Source: JANPLD01 sp031426355 (GTDB taxonomy: Bacteria; Pseudomonadota; Alphaproteobacteria; Rickettsiales; UBA8987). Taken from it: DNA of 41,872 bases. Each line of letters begins with the position of its first letter. Positions within the stretch are counted from its first letter, which is position 1. The notes beneath the pieces were generated by a model, which worked only from the letters and a program-made list of their open reading frames with translations, was not told the origin of the DNA and did no database searches. Below, in pieces: positions 8,548 to 17,828 of this stretch. Where the stretch lies: the NCBI GenBank assembly GCA_031426355.1, contig JANPLD010000023.1, positions 1-41,872 of the forward strand, in the 5' to 3' direction. A program made the position numbers and the translations under genes.

Positions 8548-9506
8548 AAATATTTCGTTATGAAGTTTTTGAGGGGGGAGAGTGATCTGTATTCCAGATC
8601 TTTTATCAGATAGGCTTTAACCCTAGGGATGAATTTGAGATAATTATCTTTGCCATCACGAACTTTGAGCCTTGCGAAAATGCCAAGTATCTTTAAATTT
8701 CTTTGGGCGCCGAGGGAATAATAATCATTCAAGAATTTACCTTTTTCAAAATTATTTTTCTTAATGTAATGATTTATCATTTTAGTTTGGATATCTGCGG
8801 GAACATCGCGCCTTGCATCTTCTAATAATGATACCAGATCATAGGCGGTGTTTCCAGTCAGTGCGTCCTGAAAATCAAGCAGACCGAGAGTTTTATTGTT
8901 TTCTAATATCATCAGGTTATCTGCGTGGTAATCCCTGAGTACCAGGCAATCATTTGGATAATTAAGACCGTTAGATAATTTATTTATCAGATCTTCATAT
9001 TCGGGTTTAATCTTGGCGATATCATTTTCACTGAAATTTTTAAATAAAGGCAGGTACCAATTGATGAACAGGTTTGCTTCCTCAAGTAATTTTATTTTTG
9101 AATATTCAGGAACATCCAGTTTCTGCGCGGAGGTTTTCTGGTAAAGATTAACTAATATGTCAGTTGCTTTTGTGTAGAGTTCTTCCTCCCTTTCAGGGGA
9201 TGCGGAAATAACTGAGTTGAATTTTTCATTGCCAAAATCTTCAAGCAGCAATAGACCTTCCGGGATCGACCTTGCTATTATTTTAGGGGCGTAGAAGCCA
9301 AATGAGATAAGGATATCACCGATCTTTATGAAAGGTTTTACATCTTCTTTTTCCGGCGGGGCGTCCATCAGAATATATTTTTTACCTTCGCTTGATATCC
9401 TTTCATATTTCCGGAAGGATGCATCGGCAGGAATCTTATCGCGCGTAAAATCCTTAAGGCTGGAATTCCTTAAAAAGCTTTCAATTTGTGTATCCCTTGT
9501 ACTCAT
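8544..9506 (-). CDS. amgK: Anomeric MurNAc/GlcNAc kinase, AmgK-type (APH phosphotransferase fold)
   Basis: An aminoglycoside-phosphotransferase-fold kinase. I choose the ATG at 9506 (MSTRDTQIESFLRN...), giving 320 residues; the open frame runs back to 9647 but the extra 47 residues are not family-like and would reach into the promoter region shared with ftsK. Visible motifs: PADASFRKYERI near the N-terminus, typical of the AmgK group; LVLRDYHADNLMI, the catalytic HxDN-like loop; and GLLDFQDALTGNTAYDLVSL, the metal-binding DxD-like segment. AmgK phosphorylates MurNAc at C1 for the downstream MurU. The two genes overlap by 4 nt. Confidence 0.8.
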   Translation of the reverse strand: MSTRDTQIESFLRNSSLKDFTRDKIPADASFRKYERISSEGKKYILMDAPPEKEDVKPFIKIGDILISFGFYAPKIIARSIPEGLLLLEDFGNEKFNSVISASPEREEELYTKATDILVNLYQKTSAQKLDVPEYSKIKLLEEANLFINWYLPLFKNFSENDIAKIKPEYEDLINKLSNGLNYPNDCLVLRDYHADNLMILENNKTLGLLDFQDALTGNTAYDLVSLLEDARRDVPADIQTKMINHYIKKNNFEKGKFLNDYYSLGAQRNLKILGIFARLKVRDGKDNYLKFIPRVKAYLIKDLEYRSLSPLKNFITKYL

Positions 9507-9652
9507 AAATAAATGCAACATTTGCAATCTCGAACCATTGCGAAGAATCTTAAAGAGCCTGATTTTCCTTGCAAAATTAGTTTTTAAGTAAATAAAATTC
9601 ACTGTGTATATTACACTAATTATTATCAGTATATTTTTCCAAATCAAAATTT

Positions 9653-11944
9653 ATGAGAGAAGCGGTCTTAAGAATATCAAAAATCTTTGCAGGTGCGCTG
9701 TTTGTACTAGTTGCGATATTGGGTTTTTTCTCGCTTTATTCATATAATGCCTATGACCCATCGTGGAATTTTTCTTCTGCGGCGTTGATAAAGAACTGGG
9801 CAGGAGTGATGGGGGCGAATATTTCTTCGCTATATCTCGCATTTTTCGGATATGGTGGATATTATATAAGTTTCGTGTTCCTGGTATGGGGTGTTAAGAT
9901 AATCTACACGAATTTCAGAGAAGATGATTATGAGGATGACTGGTATAATCATCCGGCTGTTAAATTCACATTTTTGCTGGTTTCTTCGGTTCTGTTTTCA
10001 TGCGTGTTAGCACTGTTCGATAGTTTGCATACTATGCCGCAGGATTATGCAAGCGCCAGTAATGGCGGTTTTATCGGCGGAATGATGAGCGAGAAATTGC
10101 AGAGTTATATTGGCACTCTGGTCTATGGGGTATTCTTTATTTTATTTTTTGCTGTGACTGCTGTTTTTACTTTAAGTGTGCGCCTTAAAACATGGTTAAA
10201 GCTCAGCATAATTTCTTATCTTACAACTGCGTTTACCTTCAAATTTATCTGTCGCCAGATATCTGCCTTTGTTGCCTTTGTTGTAGATGCGTTCTCAGGA
10301 AAACTTGAAAGCGAAGCGAATATTGAAAGCGCGCATGAAGTGGAAGAGGAAAATGCCGTTAAGAAAAGGCGTAACAGAAAGATCGCCAATAAGGAAGAAA
10401 CACATAAACTGACTGAGAAGATACAGCATACGCTGGATATGGAAATGCGGGATGAGTTCCAGCTGCCCGCGATGTCGCTGCTTAATTTCCCGGAAGACCA
10501 AAAGCATAAGAAGCCTTCAAATGAATCACTTCAGGCTAATGCGGAAATGTTGGAAAGGACATTGGCGGATTTTGGTGTGCAGGGTAAGATAGTTGAAGTT
10601 CAGCCCGGGCCAGTAGTAACATTATATTCTTTTGAGCCGGCACCGGGGACAAAATCATCAAGGATAATAGGGCTTGCTGATGATATTGCACGTTCAATGT
10701 CTGCGGTCTCTGCGCGTATTGCGGTAATTCCGGGGCAGAATGCTATCGGTATTGAATTGCCGAATGCATATCGCGAAACAGTTTATTTGAAAGAGTTACT
10801 GCTTTCGCCAGAATTCAAGAAGAATAAATTCTCACTTCCGCTTTGCCTTGGTAAAGATATTTCAGGCACTACGGTTGTAATTGATATGGCGAAAACCCCT
10901 CACTTGCTGGTAGCAGGTACTACGGGTTCAGGAAAGTCAGTTGGTTTGAACGGGATGATATTATCGCTGCTCTATAAATATTCACCTACGGAATGTAAGT
11001 TCATAATGATAGATCCGAAAATGCTTGAGCTTTCTGTTTACCAGGATATCCCGCATCTGCTTTCACCTGTTGTGACCGAGCCAGCCAAGGCGATAGTGGC
11101 GCTGAAATGGACGGTGAGGGAAATGGAAAATCGTTACCGTTTGATGTCTCAGTTAAATGTGAGGAATATTGACGGGTATAACGAGAAGATCGTTGAGGCG
11201 AAAAAGGCGGGTAAAGTTCTGACACGTGTGGTGCAGACGGGGTATGATTCAGATACTGGTTCCCCGGTTAGTGAGGAAGTACCTTTGGAGATGGAAAAAT
11301 TGCCATTCATAGTTGTGGTTGTTGATGAGATGGCTGATCTTATGATTGTTGCGGGTAAGGAGATAGAAGGCTCGATACAGAGGCTGGCGCAGATGGCGCG
11401 TGCGGCGGGTATCCACGTTATACTTGCAACGCAAAGACCGAGTGTGGACGTTATTACGGGTATAATCAAGGCGAACTTCCCGAGCCGTATAAGTTATCGC
11501 GTGACTTCAAAAATAGATAGCCGTACCATTTTAGGTGAGCAGGGCGGTGAGCAGTTGCTTGGTATGGGAGATTTGCTTTATATGGGTTCCGCTTCAAGAA
11601 TTACACGTGTGCACGGGCCTTTCGTAAAAGATGAAGAAGTTCACGCTATTGCGGAATATCTGCGTACCCAAGGTAAGCCGAATTATGTTGAGGAAGTTAC
11701 TATACTAGAAGAAGAGCAGATGTTCACAGATGGTGATGATGATAATGGGGGTGGCAAAGATTCTTTGTATAACCAAGCGGTTGCAGTTGTGATAAGGGAT
11801 AATAAAGTTTCAACCAGTTATATTCAGCGTGTGTTTAAAATAGGTTATAATAAAGCGGCCAACTTAATTGATCAGATGGAGAGAGAGGGGATAATCTCTG
11901 CCCCTGACCATGTTGGTAGAAGGAAGATATTATCTAATAAGTAA
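9653..11944 (+). CDS. ftsK: DNA translocase FtsK
   Basis: A 763-residue FtsK/SpoIIIE translocase that pumps chromosome termini through the closing septum. The N-terminal ~180 residues hold about four membrane segments. After a charged linker, the motor domain shows Walker A AGTTGSGKSVGLNG (about residue 420), Walker B IVVVVDEMADLMI (about 560) and ILATQRPSVDVITG. The last ~65 residues (SLYNQAVAVVIRD to GRRKIL) are the winged-helix gamma domain that reads KOPS sites. Size is typical of alphaproteobacterial FtsK with a short linker. It is transcribed divergently from amgK with about 146 nt between the starts. Confidence 0.97.
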   Translation: MREAVLRISKIFAGALFVLVAILGFFSLYSYNAYDPSWNFSSAALIKNWAGVMGANISSLYLAFFGYGGYYISFVFLVWGVKIIYTNFREDDYEDDWYNHPAVKFTFLLVSSVLFSCVLALFDSLHTMPQDYASASNGGFIGGMMSEKLQSYIGTLVYGVFFILFFAVTAVFTLSVRLKTWLKLSIISYLTTAFTFKFICRQISAFVAFVVDAFSGKLESEANIESAHEVEEENAVKKRRNRKIANKEETHKLTEKIQHTLDMEMRDEFQLPAMSLLNFPEDQKHKKPSNESLQANAEMLERTLADFGVQGKIVEVQPGPVVTLYSFEPAPGTKSSRIIGLADDIARSMSAVSARIAVIPGQNAIGIELPNAYRETVYLKELLLSPEFKKNKFSLPLCLGKDISGTTVVIDMAKTPHLLVAGTTGSGKSVGLNGMILSLLYKYSPTECKFIMIDPKMLELSVYQDIPHLLSPVVTEPAKAIVALKWTVREMENRYRLMSQLNVRNIDGYNEKIVEAKKAGKVLTRVVQTGYDSDTGSPVSEEVPLEMEKLPFIVVVVDEMADLMIVAGKEIEGSIQRLAQMARAAGIHVILATQRPSVDVITGIIKANFPSRISYRVTSKIDSRTILGEQGGEQLLGMGDLLYMGSASRITRVHGPFVKDEEVHAIAEYLRTQGKPNYVEEVTILEEEQMFTDGDDDNGGGKDSLYNQAVAVVIRDNKVSTSYIQRVFKIGYNKAANLIDQMEREGIISAPDHVGRRKILSNK

Positions 11945-12083
11945 ATTTTACTCTTGTGTCATCCCGAGACCCGTTGCGCCAGCGCAGCAGGTCGCGGGTA
12001 TGGCCTATTAAATAATACTGGTTTATCTAAACTAGCTTAGAATAGTTATAAAGACCTTCGTTAGACCTCAGTCTTTGCAAACC

Positions 12084-12162
12084 GTCATTACAAGAAGCGT
12101 AGCGATGAAGCAATCCAGTATAAATAACTTACTGGATTGCCACGCTTTGCTCGCAATGACAC
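12084..12162. repeat. Interspersed inverted repeat (GTCATT...AATCCAG / CTGGATT...AATGAC)
   Basis: The left arm begins GTCATTACAAGAAGCG and ends CAATCCAGTA; the right arm begins TACTGGATTG and ends CTCGCAATGAC. The arms pair imperfectly over about 30 bp with a short centre. This is the widespread 'GTCATTGCGAGG...CAATCCAG' type of dispersed palindrome known from many rickettsial and other proteobacterial genomes. It is probably non-autonomous and mobile. Confidence 0.75.
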
Positions 12163-12291
12163 AAAGTATATTATTTCCCTTTAAAGTAATTTAGAAAACT
12201 CAGGATTAATAACCTTCTTTTGGAGGGTCTCTTACTTATAAATGTTTAACTTTATCAAACCCTCTACCAAAGGCGGGAGTTTTTTTGACAA

Positions 12292-12318
12292 TAAAAAAGG
12301 GCCGTTTAACGGCCCTTT
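12292..12318 (-). terminator. Rho-independent terminator of the dicarboxylate symporter gene
   Basis: A perfect stem AAAGGGCCG (12296-12304) / CGGCCCTTT (12310-12318) with loop TTTAA. On the minus strand it is followed by a T tract. It lies 24 nt past the symporter stop codon at 12342. Confidence 0.85.
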
Positions 12319-12341
12319 ATATTTTGGTTAATAGCTCACCA

Positions 12342-13622
12342 TTAGACGGTCTTGGAGTAGTAGACCTCTTTATCCAGCTGGTTCTCAGTGCTATCAACTA
12401 TGAGGGTAATACAAGCATCACCAGTAATGTTAACAGTTGTCCTGAACATATCGAGGATCCTGTCTATTCCGAGGATGATAGCGATATATTCGATAGGCAA
12501 GCCGATAGAATTTAAAACCATACCCATGAAGATGATAGAGCCGCTAGGAATGCCAGCTGCGCCTATTGAAGCAATAGTACAAGTGAATATAAGCATTATG
12601 TAATCATGAGGCTGAAGTACGTGGCCAGTTGCCTGAGCAAAGAACAGAGCGCATATACCGAGATATATAGCTGTCCCATCCATATTCATGGAAGCGCCGA
12701 GTGGCAGAACGAAGTTGGCGCTTGTATCAGAAACACCTAATTTTTCTTTAAGGGTTTTCATGGTTGTTGCCAGAGCTGCCTTGCTGCTTGTTGTAGAGAA
12801 AGCGAGAACCTGAGGTTCAATCATTTTCTTATAGAAAGGTATAGGGGATACTTTCGCGAATATCTTGATCAGCAAACCAAAGATAAGATATTGTAGGAAG
12901 CATGCAATGATCACGATCACAAAAAGTTTGCCGAGGGAACCAACAATGCCAAGACCCTTTTCACCGATCATCCATGACATAAAGCCAAATACACCTATAG
13001 GTGAAAGCCTGACGATAAGTTCGATCATTTTGAAGGAGAACTGCGCAAATTCCTGAACAAGTTTCAGAACATTAGGAACCTTATCCCTTATGATGTTAAG
13101 AGTAAATCCTGCAAATATAGAGAATACCACGATCTGAAGTACGTGACCTTGTGCCATAGCGCCAATGGCGTTATCAGGGAAGATACTTATTATCATCTCA
13201 AGGAAATCTTTAGGGCCGTTAGAAGTAGGCATGCTGAAAGTAGAATTTTCCAGATGTAATTCAACCCCATCACCCGGGCGGAATAAAGCACCTGCTGTGA
13301 GTCCAATAACTACTGCAAAAGCTGCTGTTGAAAGGAATGCCAAAACTGATTTTAAGCCGATCTTCGACATATTGCTTGAGTGCGCCATATTAGTGATGGC
13401 AGAAACAAGAGAGAAGAATATCAATGGGGGTATAACCATTTTCACTAAATTAATGAAGATAGTACCAAGCGGTAATAAATATCTGGTGATTTTTGCCCTG
13501 TCTTCCGGCAGATCATTTGTATAATAAACAAGTGCTCCCACAGCTATACCTAATACTAATCCTACCAAAACCTTAACCCATAGAGCTACTTTTCCGGATT
13601 TAACTTCTTCGTATCCTGCCAT
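12342..13622 (-). CDS. Dicarboxylate/amino acid:cation symporter (DAACS, GltP/DctA-like)
   Basis: A 426-residue inner-membrane secondary transporter of the sodium/proton:dicarboxylate symporter family. Eight or so membrane segments are visible, plus the family motifs: the serine-rich hairpin STTSSKAALATTMK (HP1), NMDGTAIYLGI in TM7, the HP2 region IGAAGIPSGSIIFMGMV, and LGIDRILDMFRTTVNITGDA in TM8, with the arginine/aspartate pair that contacts glutamate- or succinate-like substrates. Rickettsial genomes usually carry GltP-like members for glutamate import. The substrate here is not determined by eye. A strong terminator follows and an 8-bp-arm palindrome lies about 90 nt upstream of the ATG. 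Confidence 0.93.
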   Translation of the reverse strand: MAGYEEVKSGKVALWVKVLVGLVLGIAVGALVYYTNDLPEDRAKITRYLLPLGTIFINLVKMVIPPLIFFSLVSAITNMAHSSNMSKIGLKSVLAFLSTAAFAVVIGLTAGALFRPGDGVELHLENSTFSMPTSNGPKDFLEMIISIFPDNAIGAMAQGHVLQIVVFSIFAGFTLNIIRDKVPNVLKLVQEFAQFSFKMIELIVRLSPIGVFGFMSWMIGEKGLGIVGSLGKLFVIVIIACFLQYLIFGLLIKIFAKVSPIPFYKKMIEPQVLAFSTTSSKAALATTMKTLKEKLGVSDTSANFVLPLGASMNMDGTAIYLGICALFFAQATGHVLQPHDYIMLIFTCTIASIGAAGIPSGSIIFMGMVLNSIGLPIEYIAIILGIDRILDMFRTTVNITGDACITLIVDSTENQLDKEVYYSKTV

Positions 13623-13709
13623 AATATTGTACCTAATTAGTTATATGTAGTTTCAAGGCGCGAAATTAGAAACAAAATTGAGTATAAGTCAATCCCTATT
13701 TTAAAAACC

Positions 13710-13730
13710 AATTGATAATTAATATCAATT
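13710..13730. promoter_or_regulatory. Perfect palindrome upstream of the symporter gene (candidate operator)
   Basis: AATTGATA (13710-13717), spacer ATTAA, TATCAATT (13723-13730). It lies 87 nt before the symporter ATG and 8 nt after the argF stop. It has no T tract, so it is unlikely to be a terminator and may bind a dimeric regulator. The composition is AT-only apart from one G/C pair, so chance is not excluded. Confidence 0.4.
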
Positions 13731-13738
13731 ACAAGAGG

Positions 13739-14710
13739 TTATATAATCCCAAAACACCAGACCATTATTGCTTTTTGAGCGTGCAGGCGGTTCTCAGCCT
13801 CATCATAGATGAATGACCGTTTGCCATCTATAACTTCCTCGGTAACTTCTTCACCCCTATGAGCAGGCAGGCAATGAAGAAAAATTGCTTTTTTATCAGC
13901 AAGTGAAAAAAGTTTTTTGTTCACTTGATAAGGTTTTAGAAGTTTTTTCTTTTCCTTATCTTCTTCATTTTCACCCATTGATACCCAAGTATCAGTTGTG
14001 ATAACGGTTGCATCTTTTACGGCCTGTTCAGGTTTTGAATAATATTTTACATTCTTAGATTCGAACTTTTCGAACTTCAGGTTTTCAGGGACGGAAACAT
14101 TAAGCTGGAAGCCTAATTTATCAGCGGCGTGTATCCAGCTTCTGCATACATTATTATAATCGCCAACCCATGTAATTTTTTGTTTCTTGATATTGCCGAG
14201 CTGTTCTTCAATGGTCATTATATCTGCCATTATCTGGCAAGGGTGGCTGTAATCAGTCAGGCCATTTATAACAGGCGCTACTGAATGTTCCGCAAGTTCC
14301 TTGATGTTTTCATGCCTGAAGGTTCGTATCATTATAATGTCTACATATCTGGAAAGAACGCCTGCCGTATCTTTCATTGGTTCGCCCCTGCCGATCTGTG
14401 ATTGGGCGCCACTGATAAATATTGCGTTACCGCCAAGCTGATTTATGCCAACTTCGAATGAGACCCTTGTTCTGGTGGATTCCTTCTCGAATATCATGGC
14501 AAGTTGTTTGCCGGCTAGATATCTTGGATGCCCTGAGGTTTTCAATTTGGATTTGAGTTCCTTTGCAAAGTCTAGAATTTTCCTGAGTTCATTTTCTTCA
14601 AGGTCAGAGATATCAATAAAGTCCCTGTTCTTATTTGCGCTCCTTTTAACTGCGGAAATATTACTATTTGCCGGTTTTACAAAAGGTTTTTTCGGGGCTG
14701 TTTTTGCCAT
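13739..14710 (-). CDS. argF: Ornithine carbamoyltransferase
   Basis: Converts ornithine and carbamoyl phosphate to citrulline. Motifs in order: EKESTRTRVSFEVG (carbamoyl-phosphate loop, about residue 75), IRTFRHENI, DYSHPCQIMADI (HPCQ), TWVSMGENEEDK (SMG loop) and IFLHCLPAHRGEEV (HCLP). The first ~28 residues (lysine- and asparagine-rich) are an extension not usually present; the next Met is not until the core, so I keep this start. The gene follows argD by 26 nt on the same strand, forming an argD-argF operon. Carbamoyl phosphate would come from CarB. Confidence 0.96.
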   Translation of the reverse strand: MAKTAPKKPFVKPANSNISAVKRSANKNRDFIDISDLEENELRKILDFAKELKSKLKTSGHPRYLAGKQLAMIFEKESTRTRVSFEVGINQLGGNAIFISGAQSQIGRGEPMKDTAGVLSRYVDIIMIRTFRHENIKELAEHSVAPVINGLTDYSHPCQIMADIMTIEEQLGNIKKQKITWVGDYNNVCRSWIHAADKLGFQLNVSVPENLKFEKFESKNVKYYSKPEQAVKDATVITTDTWVSMGENEEDKEKKKLLKPYQVNKKLFSLADKKAIFLHCLPAHRGEEVTEEVIDGKRSFIYDEAENRLHAQKAIMVWCFGII

Positions 14711-14736
14711 ATGCCGAATAAATTAGATTGAAAAGA

Positions 14737-15921
14737 CTAGACCTTATAACTTTCCAGATATTTCTCAAGTAGAGAAATGGCCTCATCACAATGTTCTTTA
14801 GTGATGATAAGAGGTGGCAGGAACCTTATAACATTGTCTGCGGCAGGCGCGGTAAGTAGGCCGGCAGACCTTAAGCCATCAACAAAGTCTTTCACTTCTT
14901 TTACAGCTTCAGGGTTGGTCTTGATACCTATCATCAGTCCTTTGCCACGTACTTCCACTAGGAGGTTAGGGTATTTTTTGATGAGGTCATTTAATTTTCC
15001 GGTCAGGTAATTACCCATGGTAACAACGTTATCAAGGAAGCCCGGTGCGAGCATGATATCCATAACAGCGCTGGCAACGGAGATCGCAAGTGGGTTACCT
15101 GCGTATGTTGAGCCGTGCGAGCCTGGTGTCATAGTGTCGCCAACCTTTTTGGTCATCAGGCATGCGCCGATAGGAAAGCCGCTGCCAATACCTTTTGCGG
15201 AGGAAACTATATCAGGGTAAACGCCAGCCCATTCATGGGAGAAGAATTTACCTGTTCTGCCCATTCCGCATTGAACACCATCAAACATCAGGAGGAGATT
15301 ATTCTCATCGCAAATTTTCCTGAGGCCTTTTAAGAATTCTTCAGAAGATGGCCTGATACCACCTTCACCCTGTACTGGTTCAATAAGTATACCGCCGGTT
15401 TCAGGGGTAATGGCTTTTTTAACTGCGTCTAAATTTCCAAACTCAACCTGGTCAAAACCGTCAGCAGCAGGTTCAAAACCTTTTATCAATTTACCTTTTT
15501 TAGCAGCGGAGATACATCCAAGTGTTCTTCCGTGGAATGCACCTTCAAAAGTGATTATCCTGAATTTGTGAGGGTTACCTGTTTCGTCATGGTATTTCCT
15601 TACGGCTTTCATGCCGCATTCCACTGCTTCCGCGCCAGAATTGCAGAGGAACATGTAATGGGCGAATTTTGTCGCTTTGGTTATTCTTTCCGCCAGTTCT
15701 TCGTACCCTTGGATAGAATACATATTAGAGACGTGCCACAGCTTCGCTGCCTGGTTTTGCAATGCTTTTACAAGGTGAGGGTGGCAATGACCCATTGAGT
15801 TTACGCCTATTCCGGCAGCAAAATCGAGGTATTTTTTACCGTCTTTGTCATATAAATAAACGCCTTCGCCCCTTTCAAAAGAGAATTTGGATTTAGCGTA
15901 TACAGGTAAAATGTGAGACAT
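14737..15921 (-). CDS. argD: Acetylornithine aminotransferase
   Basis: A 394-residue class-III PLP aminotransferase giving N-acetylornithine (and often acting in lysine synthesis). Motifs: DFAAGIGVNSMGHCHP near the N-terminus, FLCNSGAEAVECGMK (phosphate-binding), FEGAFHGRTLG, LIEPVQGEGGI, and SSAKGIGSGFPIGA with the PLP lysine. The aspartate motif reads FDGVQCGMGRTG where many relatives have DEVQ. Genes argD and argF are adjacent in many alphaproteobacteria, which supports ArgD over GABA or other class-III enzymes. Confidence 0.95.
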   Translation of the reverse strand: MSHILPVYAKSKFSFERGEGVYLYDKDGKKYLDFAAGIGVNSMGHCHPHLVKALQNQAAKLWHVSNMYSIQGYEELAERITKATKFAHYMFLCNSGAEAVECGMKAVRKYHDETGNPHKFRIITFEGAFHGRTLGCISAAKKGKLIKGFEPAADGFDQVEFGNLDAVKKAITPETGGILIEPVQGEGGIRPSSEEFLKGLRKICDENNLLLMFDGVQCGMGRTGKFFSHEWAGVYPDIVSSAKGIGSGFPIGACLMTKKVGDTMTPGSHGSTYAGNPLAISVASAVMDIMLAPGFLDNVVTMGNYLTGKLNDLIKKYPNLLVEVRGKGLMIGIKTNPEAVKEVKDFVDGLRSAGLLTAPAADNVIRFLPPLIITKEHCDEAISLLEKYLESYKV

Positions 15922-16017
15922 TTCTTGATATTAGTTTGAATTTTTTGAGGGTTTCTCTATATAAGCAAATTCTCAGTAATGCAATATTCTATCTAAAAAA
16001 ACTAAACGACGTAACTC

Positions 16018-17121
16018 GTGAACAGATTTGTAAAAAATAAACCGATACCAGAAACCCGAGTGGTAGTTGCGATGAGCGGTGGGGTGGATAGTTCTACGGT
16101 GGCAGCGCTGATGCATGAGCAGGGTTATGAGGTTATTGGAATTACGCTACAACTTTATGATCATGGTGCGGCAGTTGGTAAGAAGAATGCCTGTTGCGCG
16201 GGGCAGGATATTGAAGATGCGCGTAATGTTTGCGATAAGCTTGGCATTCCGCATTACGTGTTAAATTATGAATCGCTTTTCAAGCAAAGTGTGATGGAGG
16301 AATTTGCGGATTCTTATATGAGAGGTGAAACTCCTATACCTTGCGTGCGTTGTAATCAGTCAGTCAAGTTCCGTGACCTTTTCAAGGTTGCGAAAGATCT
16401 GAATGCAGATGCGCTTGTTACCGGGCATTATATCCGCCGTATTGATGGGGAGAATGGGGCCGAGCTTCATAATGCGATTGATGCGGGGAAAGATCAGTCA
16501 TATTTTTTGTTTGCGACAACTAAAGAGCAGCTTGGATATATACATTTTCCTTTGGGGGAAATGACCAAGGAAGAAACGCGTAAACATGCGGTAAGGTTTG
16601 ATCTGGCAGTTGCTGATAAGCCTGATTCACAGGATATATGTTTTGTTCCTAATGGTAATTATGCTTCCGTTGTGCAGAAACTTCGCCCTGCCTCAATTGA
16701 TGCTGGTGAGGTTGTACATATAAATGGTGAAGTTCTTGGTATGCATTCAGGTATAATAAATTTTACGCGAGGGCAGCGTAAAGGTATTGGCGGGGGTAAT
16801 GAGAAGCCGCTTTATGTGATACGGATCGAGCCTGAAACCAAGAAAGTTATAGTTGGCGAGGAGGAGCATTTATTCGAGCAGGCCTTGCAAATAAAAGAAC
16901 TTAACTGGATAGGTGAGGGCAGTTATATTCCGCAAGATGGTATTGATGTTGAAGTTCGCCTGCGTTCACTTTCCAAACGCAAGCCTGCTAAAATATTCCC
17001 GACAGATAATAAAGGCAATTGCCGGGTGGAGCTTTTTGAAAAAGAGCGCGCCATTACCAGAGGGCAAGCTTGTGTTATATATAAAGATACGCGTGTTTTA
17101 GGTGGCGGGTGGATTGTTTAG
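16018..17121 (+). CDS. mnmA: tRNA-specific 2-thiouridylase MnmA
   Basis: A 367-residue enzyme that thiolates U34 of tRNA Glu, Gln and Lys. Visible: the PP-loop VVVAMSGGVDSSTVAALM (ATP pyrophosphatase), the first catalytic cysteine in IPCVRCNQSVKF, the tRNA-binding stretch ATGHY-like LVTGHYIRR, and the second cysteine in DSQDICFVPNGNY. C-terminal beta domains (GQRKGIGGG onward) are complete. The start is a GTG at 16018; the frame has no earlier ATG and the spacing to the P-loop is normal. It diverges from argD. Confidence 0.96.
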   Translation: MNRFVKNKPIPETRVVVAMSGGVDSSTVAALMHEQGYEVIGITLQLYDHGAAVGKKNACCAGQDIEDARNVCDKLGIPHYVLNYESLFKQSVMEEFADSYMRGETPIPCVRCNQSVKFRDLFKVAKDLNADALVTGHYIRRIDGENGAELHNAIDAGKDQSYFLFATTKEQLGYIHFPLGEMTKEETRKHAVRFDLAVADKPDSQDICFVPNGNYASVVQKLRPASIDAGEVVHINGEVLGMHSGIINFTRGQRKGIGGGNEKPLYVIRIEPETKKVIVGEEEHLFEQALQIKELNWIGEGSYIPQDGIDVEVRLRSLSKRKPAKIFPTDNKGNCRVELFEKERAITRGQACVIYKDTRVLGGGWIV

Positions 17122-17123
17122 AA

Positions 17124-17828
17124 TTATTCTTTAACAAATCCTTTTGCTTTATATGGATGAGGAATAGGAGCCAATTCCATTTGTTCATTCAAAGTTTCTT
17201 TTAACCTAGTTATTTTTTCAGTAGTTTCTTTTGTTGTTTTCCAAGCTTCGTGCATATTTTCGAGTTTTTTATATAAATTAGGAGTTTGTAAGCCTTTTTG
17301 CTGAAGTGCTACTATGCCGTCTTCAACTTTGAAATTGTCTGTTCCTAAGTAGTTTTTTATATTCCAGTTGGCTTCTTGCTCATCTTTTCCAAAATATTTT
17401 AGCGGATATGAAGGGAGTCCGTTTTTAAAAACTACGTCTTCAAATTTTGCAGAAACACTAATAGAAATAAATTCAAGTTCATTTATCACATTAAAGTGAG
17501 GTTTAAAATTTTTCTGATTATCGTTAAGAGAATTATGATATTTTATTATAAAATCTAACCTATCTTGAACAAATTCATAATTACTAAAAGTAGTAACTAT
17601 AAAAGTTTTATTTTTAAGCTCTTGTTCTGTTATATCTTGATCATAATTTTCATTGATTCCTTTATCTGCTGAGACTATTCCAGAGCAAAGGTCAATATAA
17701 AAATATCTTGTTATATCTCTAGCTTTGGTATTTTTAGGTAAATTAAAATTTTGGCTAAAATTTAGACAATTAGAATCAAATCCTATGCCATGAACATCTT
17801 TATCTAGTGATTGAAAAGCTATTTTCAC
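17124..17828 (-). CDS. Uncharacterised accessory protein, main open frame (N-terminus probably shifted)
   Basis: A 234-codon AT-rich frame with a GTG start at 17828. I recognise no domain. The C-terminal third is helical and lysine/glutamate-rich (ENMHEAWKTTKETTEKITRL), possibly a coiled coil. There is no membrane segment or signal peptide. The frame overlaps a 45-codon upstream ORF in another frame by 29 nt. Removing one A from the GAAAA run near 17828 would join the two into a single 270-residue protein with a continuous sequence (..LFGE-IAFQSLDKD..), so this is more likely the 3' part of a frameshifted gene. A CtrA-like box lies upstream of the joined start. Base composition is clearly more AT-rich than in mnmA. 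Confidence 0.55.
   Translation of the reverse strand: MKIAFQSLDKDVHGIGFDSNCLNFSQNFNLPKNTKARDITRYFYIDLCSGIVSADKGINENYDQDITEQELKNKTFIVTTFSNYEFVQDRLDFIIKYHNSLNDNQKNFKPHFNVINELEFISISVSAKFEDVVFKNGLPSYPLKYFGKDEQEANWNIKNYLGTDNFKVEDGIVALQQKGLQTPNLYKKLENMHEAWKTTKETTEKITRLKETLNEQMELAPIPHPYKAKGFVKE

Larger units (their letters stand above)
11945..12341. other. Gene-free stretch with interspersed repeats and terminators between ftsK and the symporter
   Basis: About 400 nt without a convincing gene. It holds, in order: a repeat fragment starting GTCATCCCGAGACCCG (about 11957-12005, with a GC-rich TTGCGC/GCGCAG core unlike the AT-rich surroundings), a large inverted repeat (12084-12162), an imperfect long-loop hairpin (CTTTTGGAGGGT at 12217-12228 against ACCCTCTACCAAAG at 12259-12272) followed by a run of seven T, which may terminate ftsK, and the symporter terminator. 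Confidence 0.6.

Noticed and set aside
15270..15310. ArgD motif DGVQCG instead of DEVQ(T/C)G as a sign of an inactive enzyme.
   Set aside because: PLP lysine and all other motifs are intact, and the residue varies among class-III aminotransferases.
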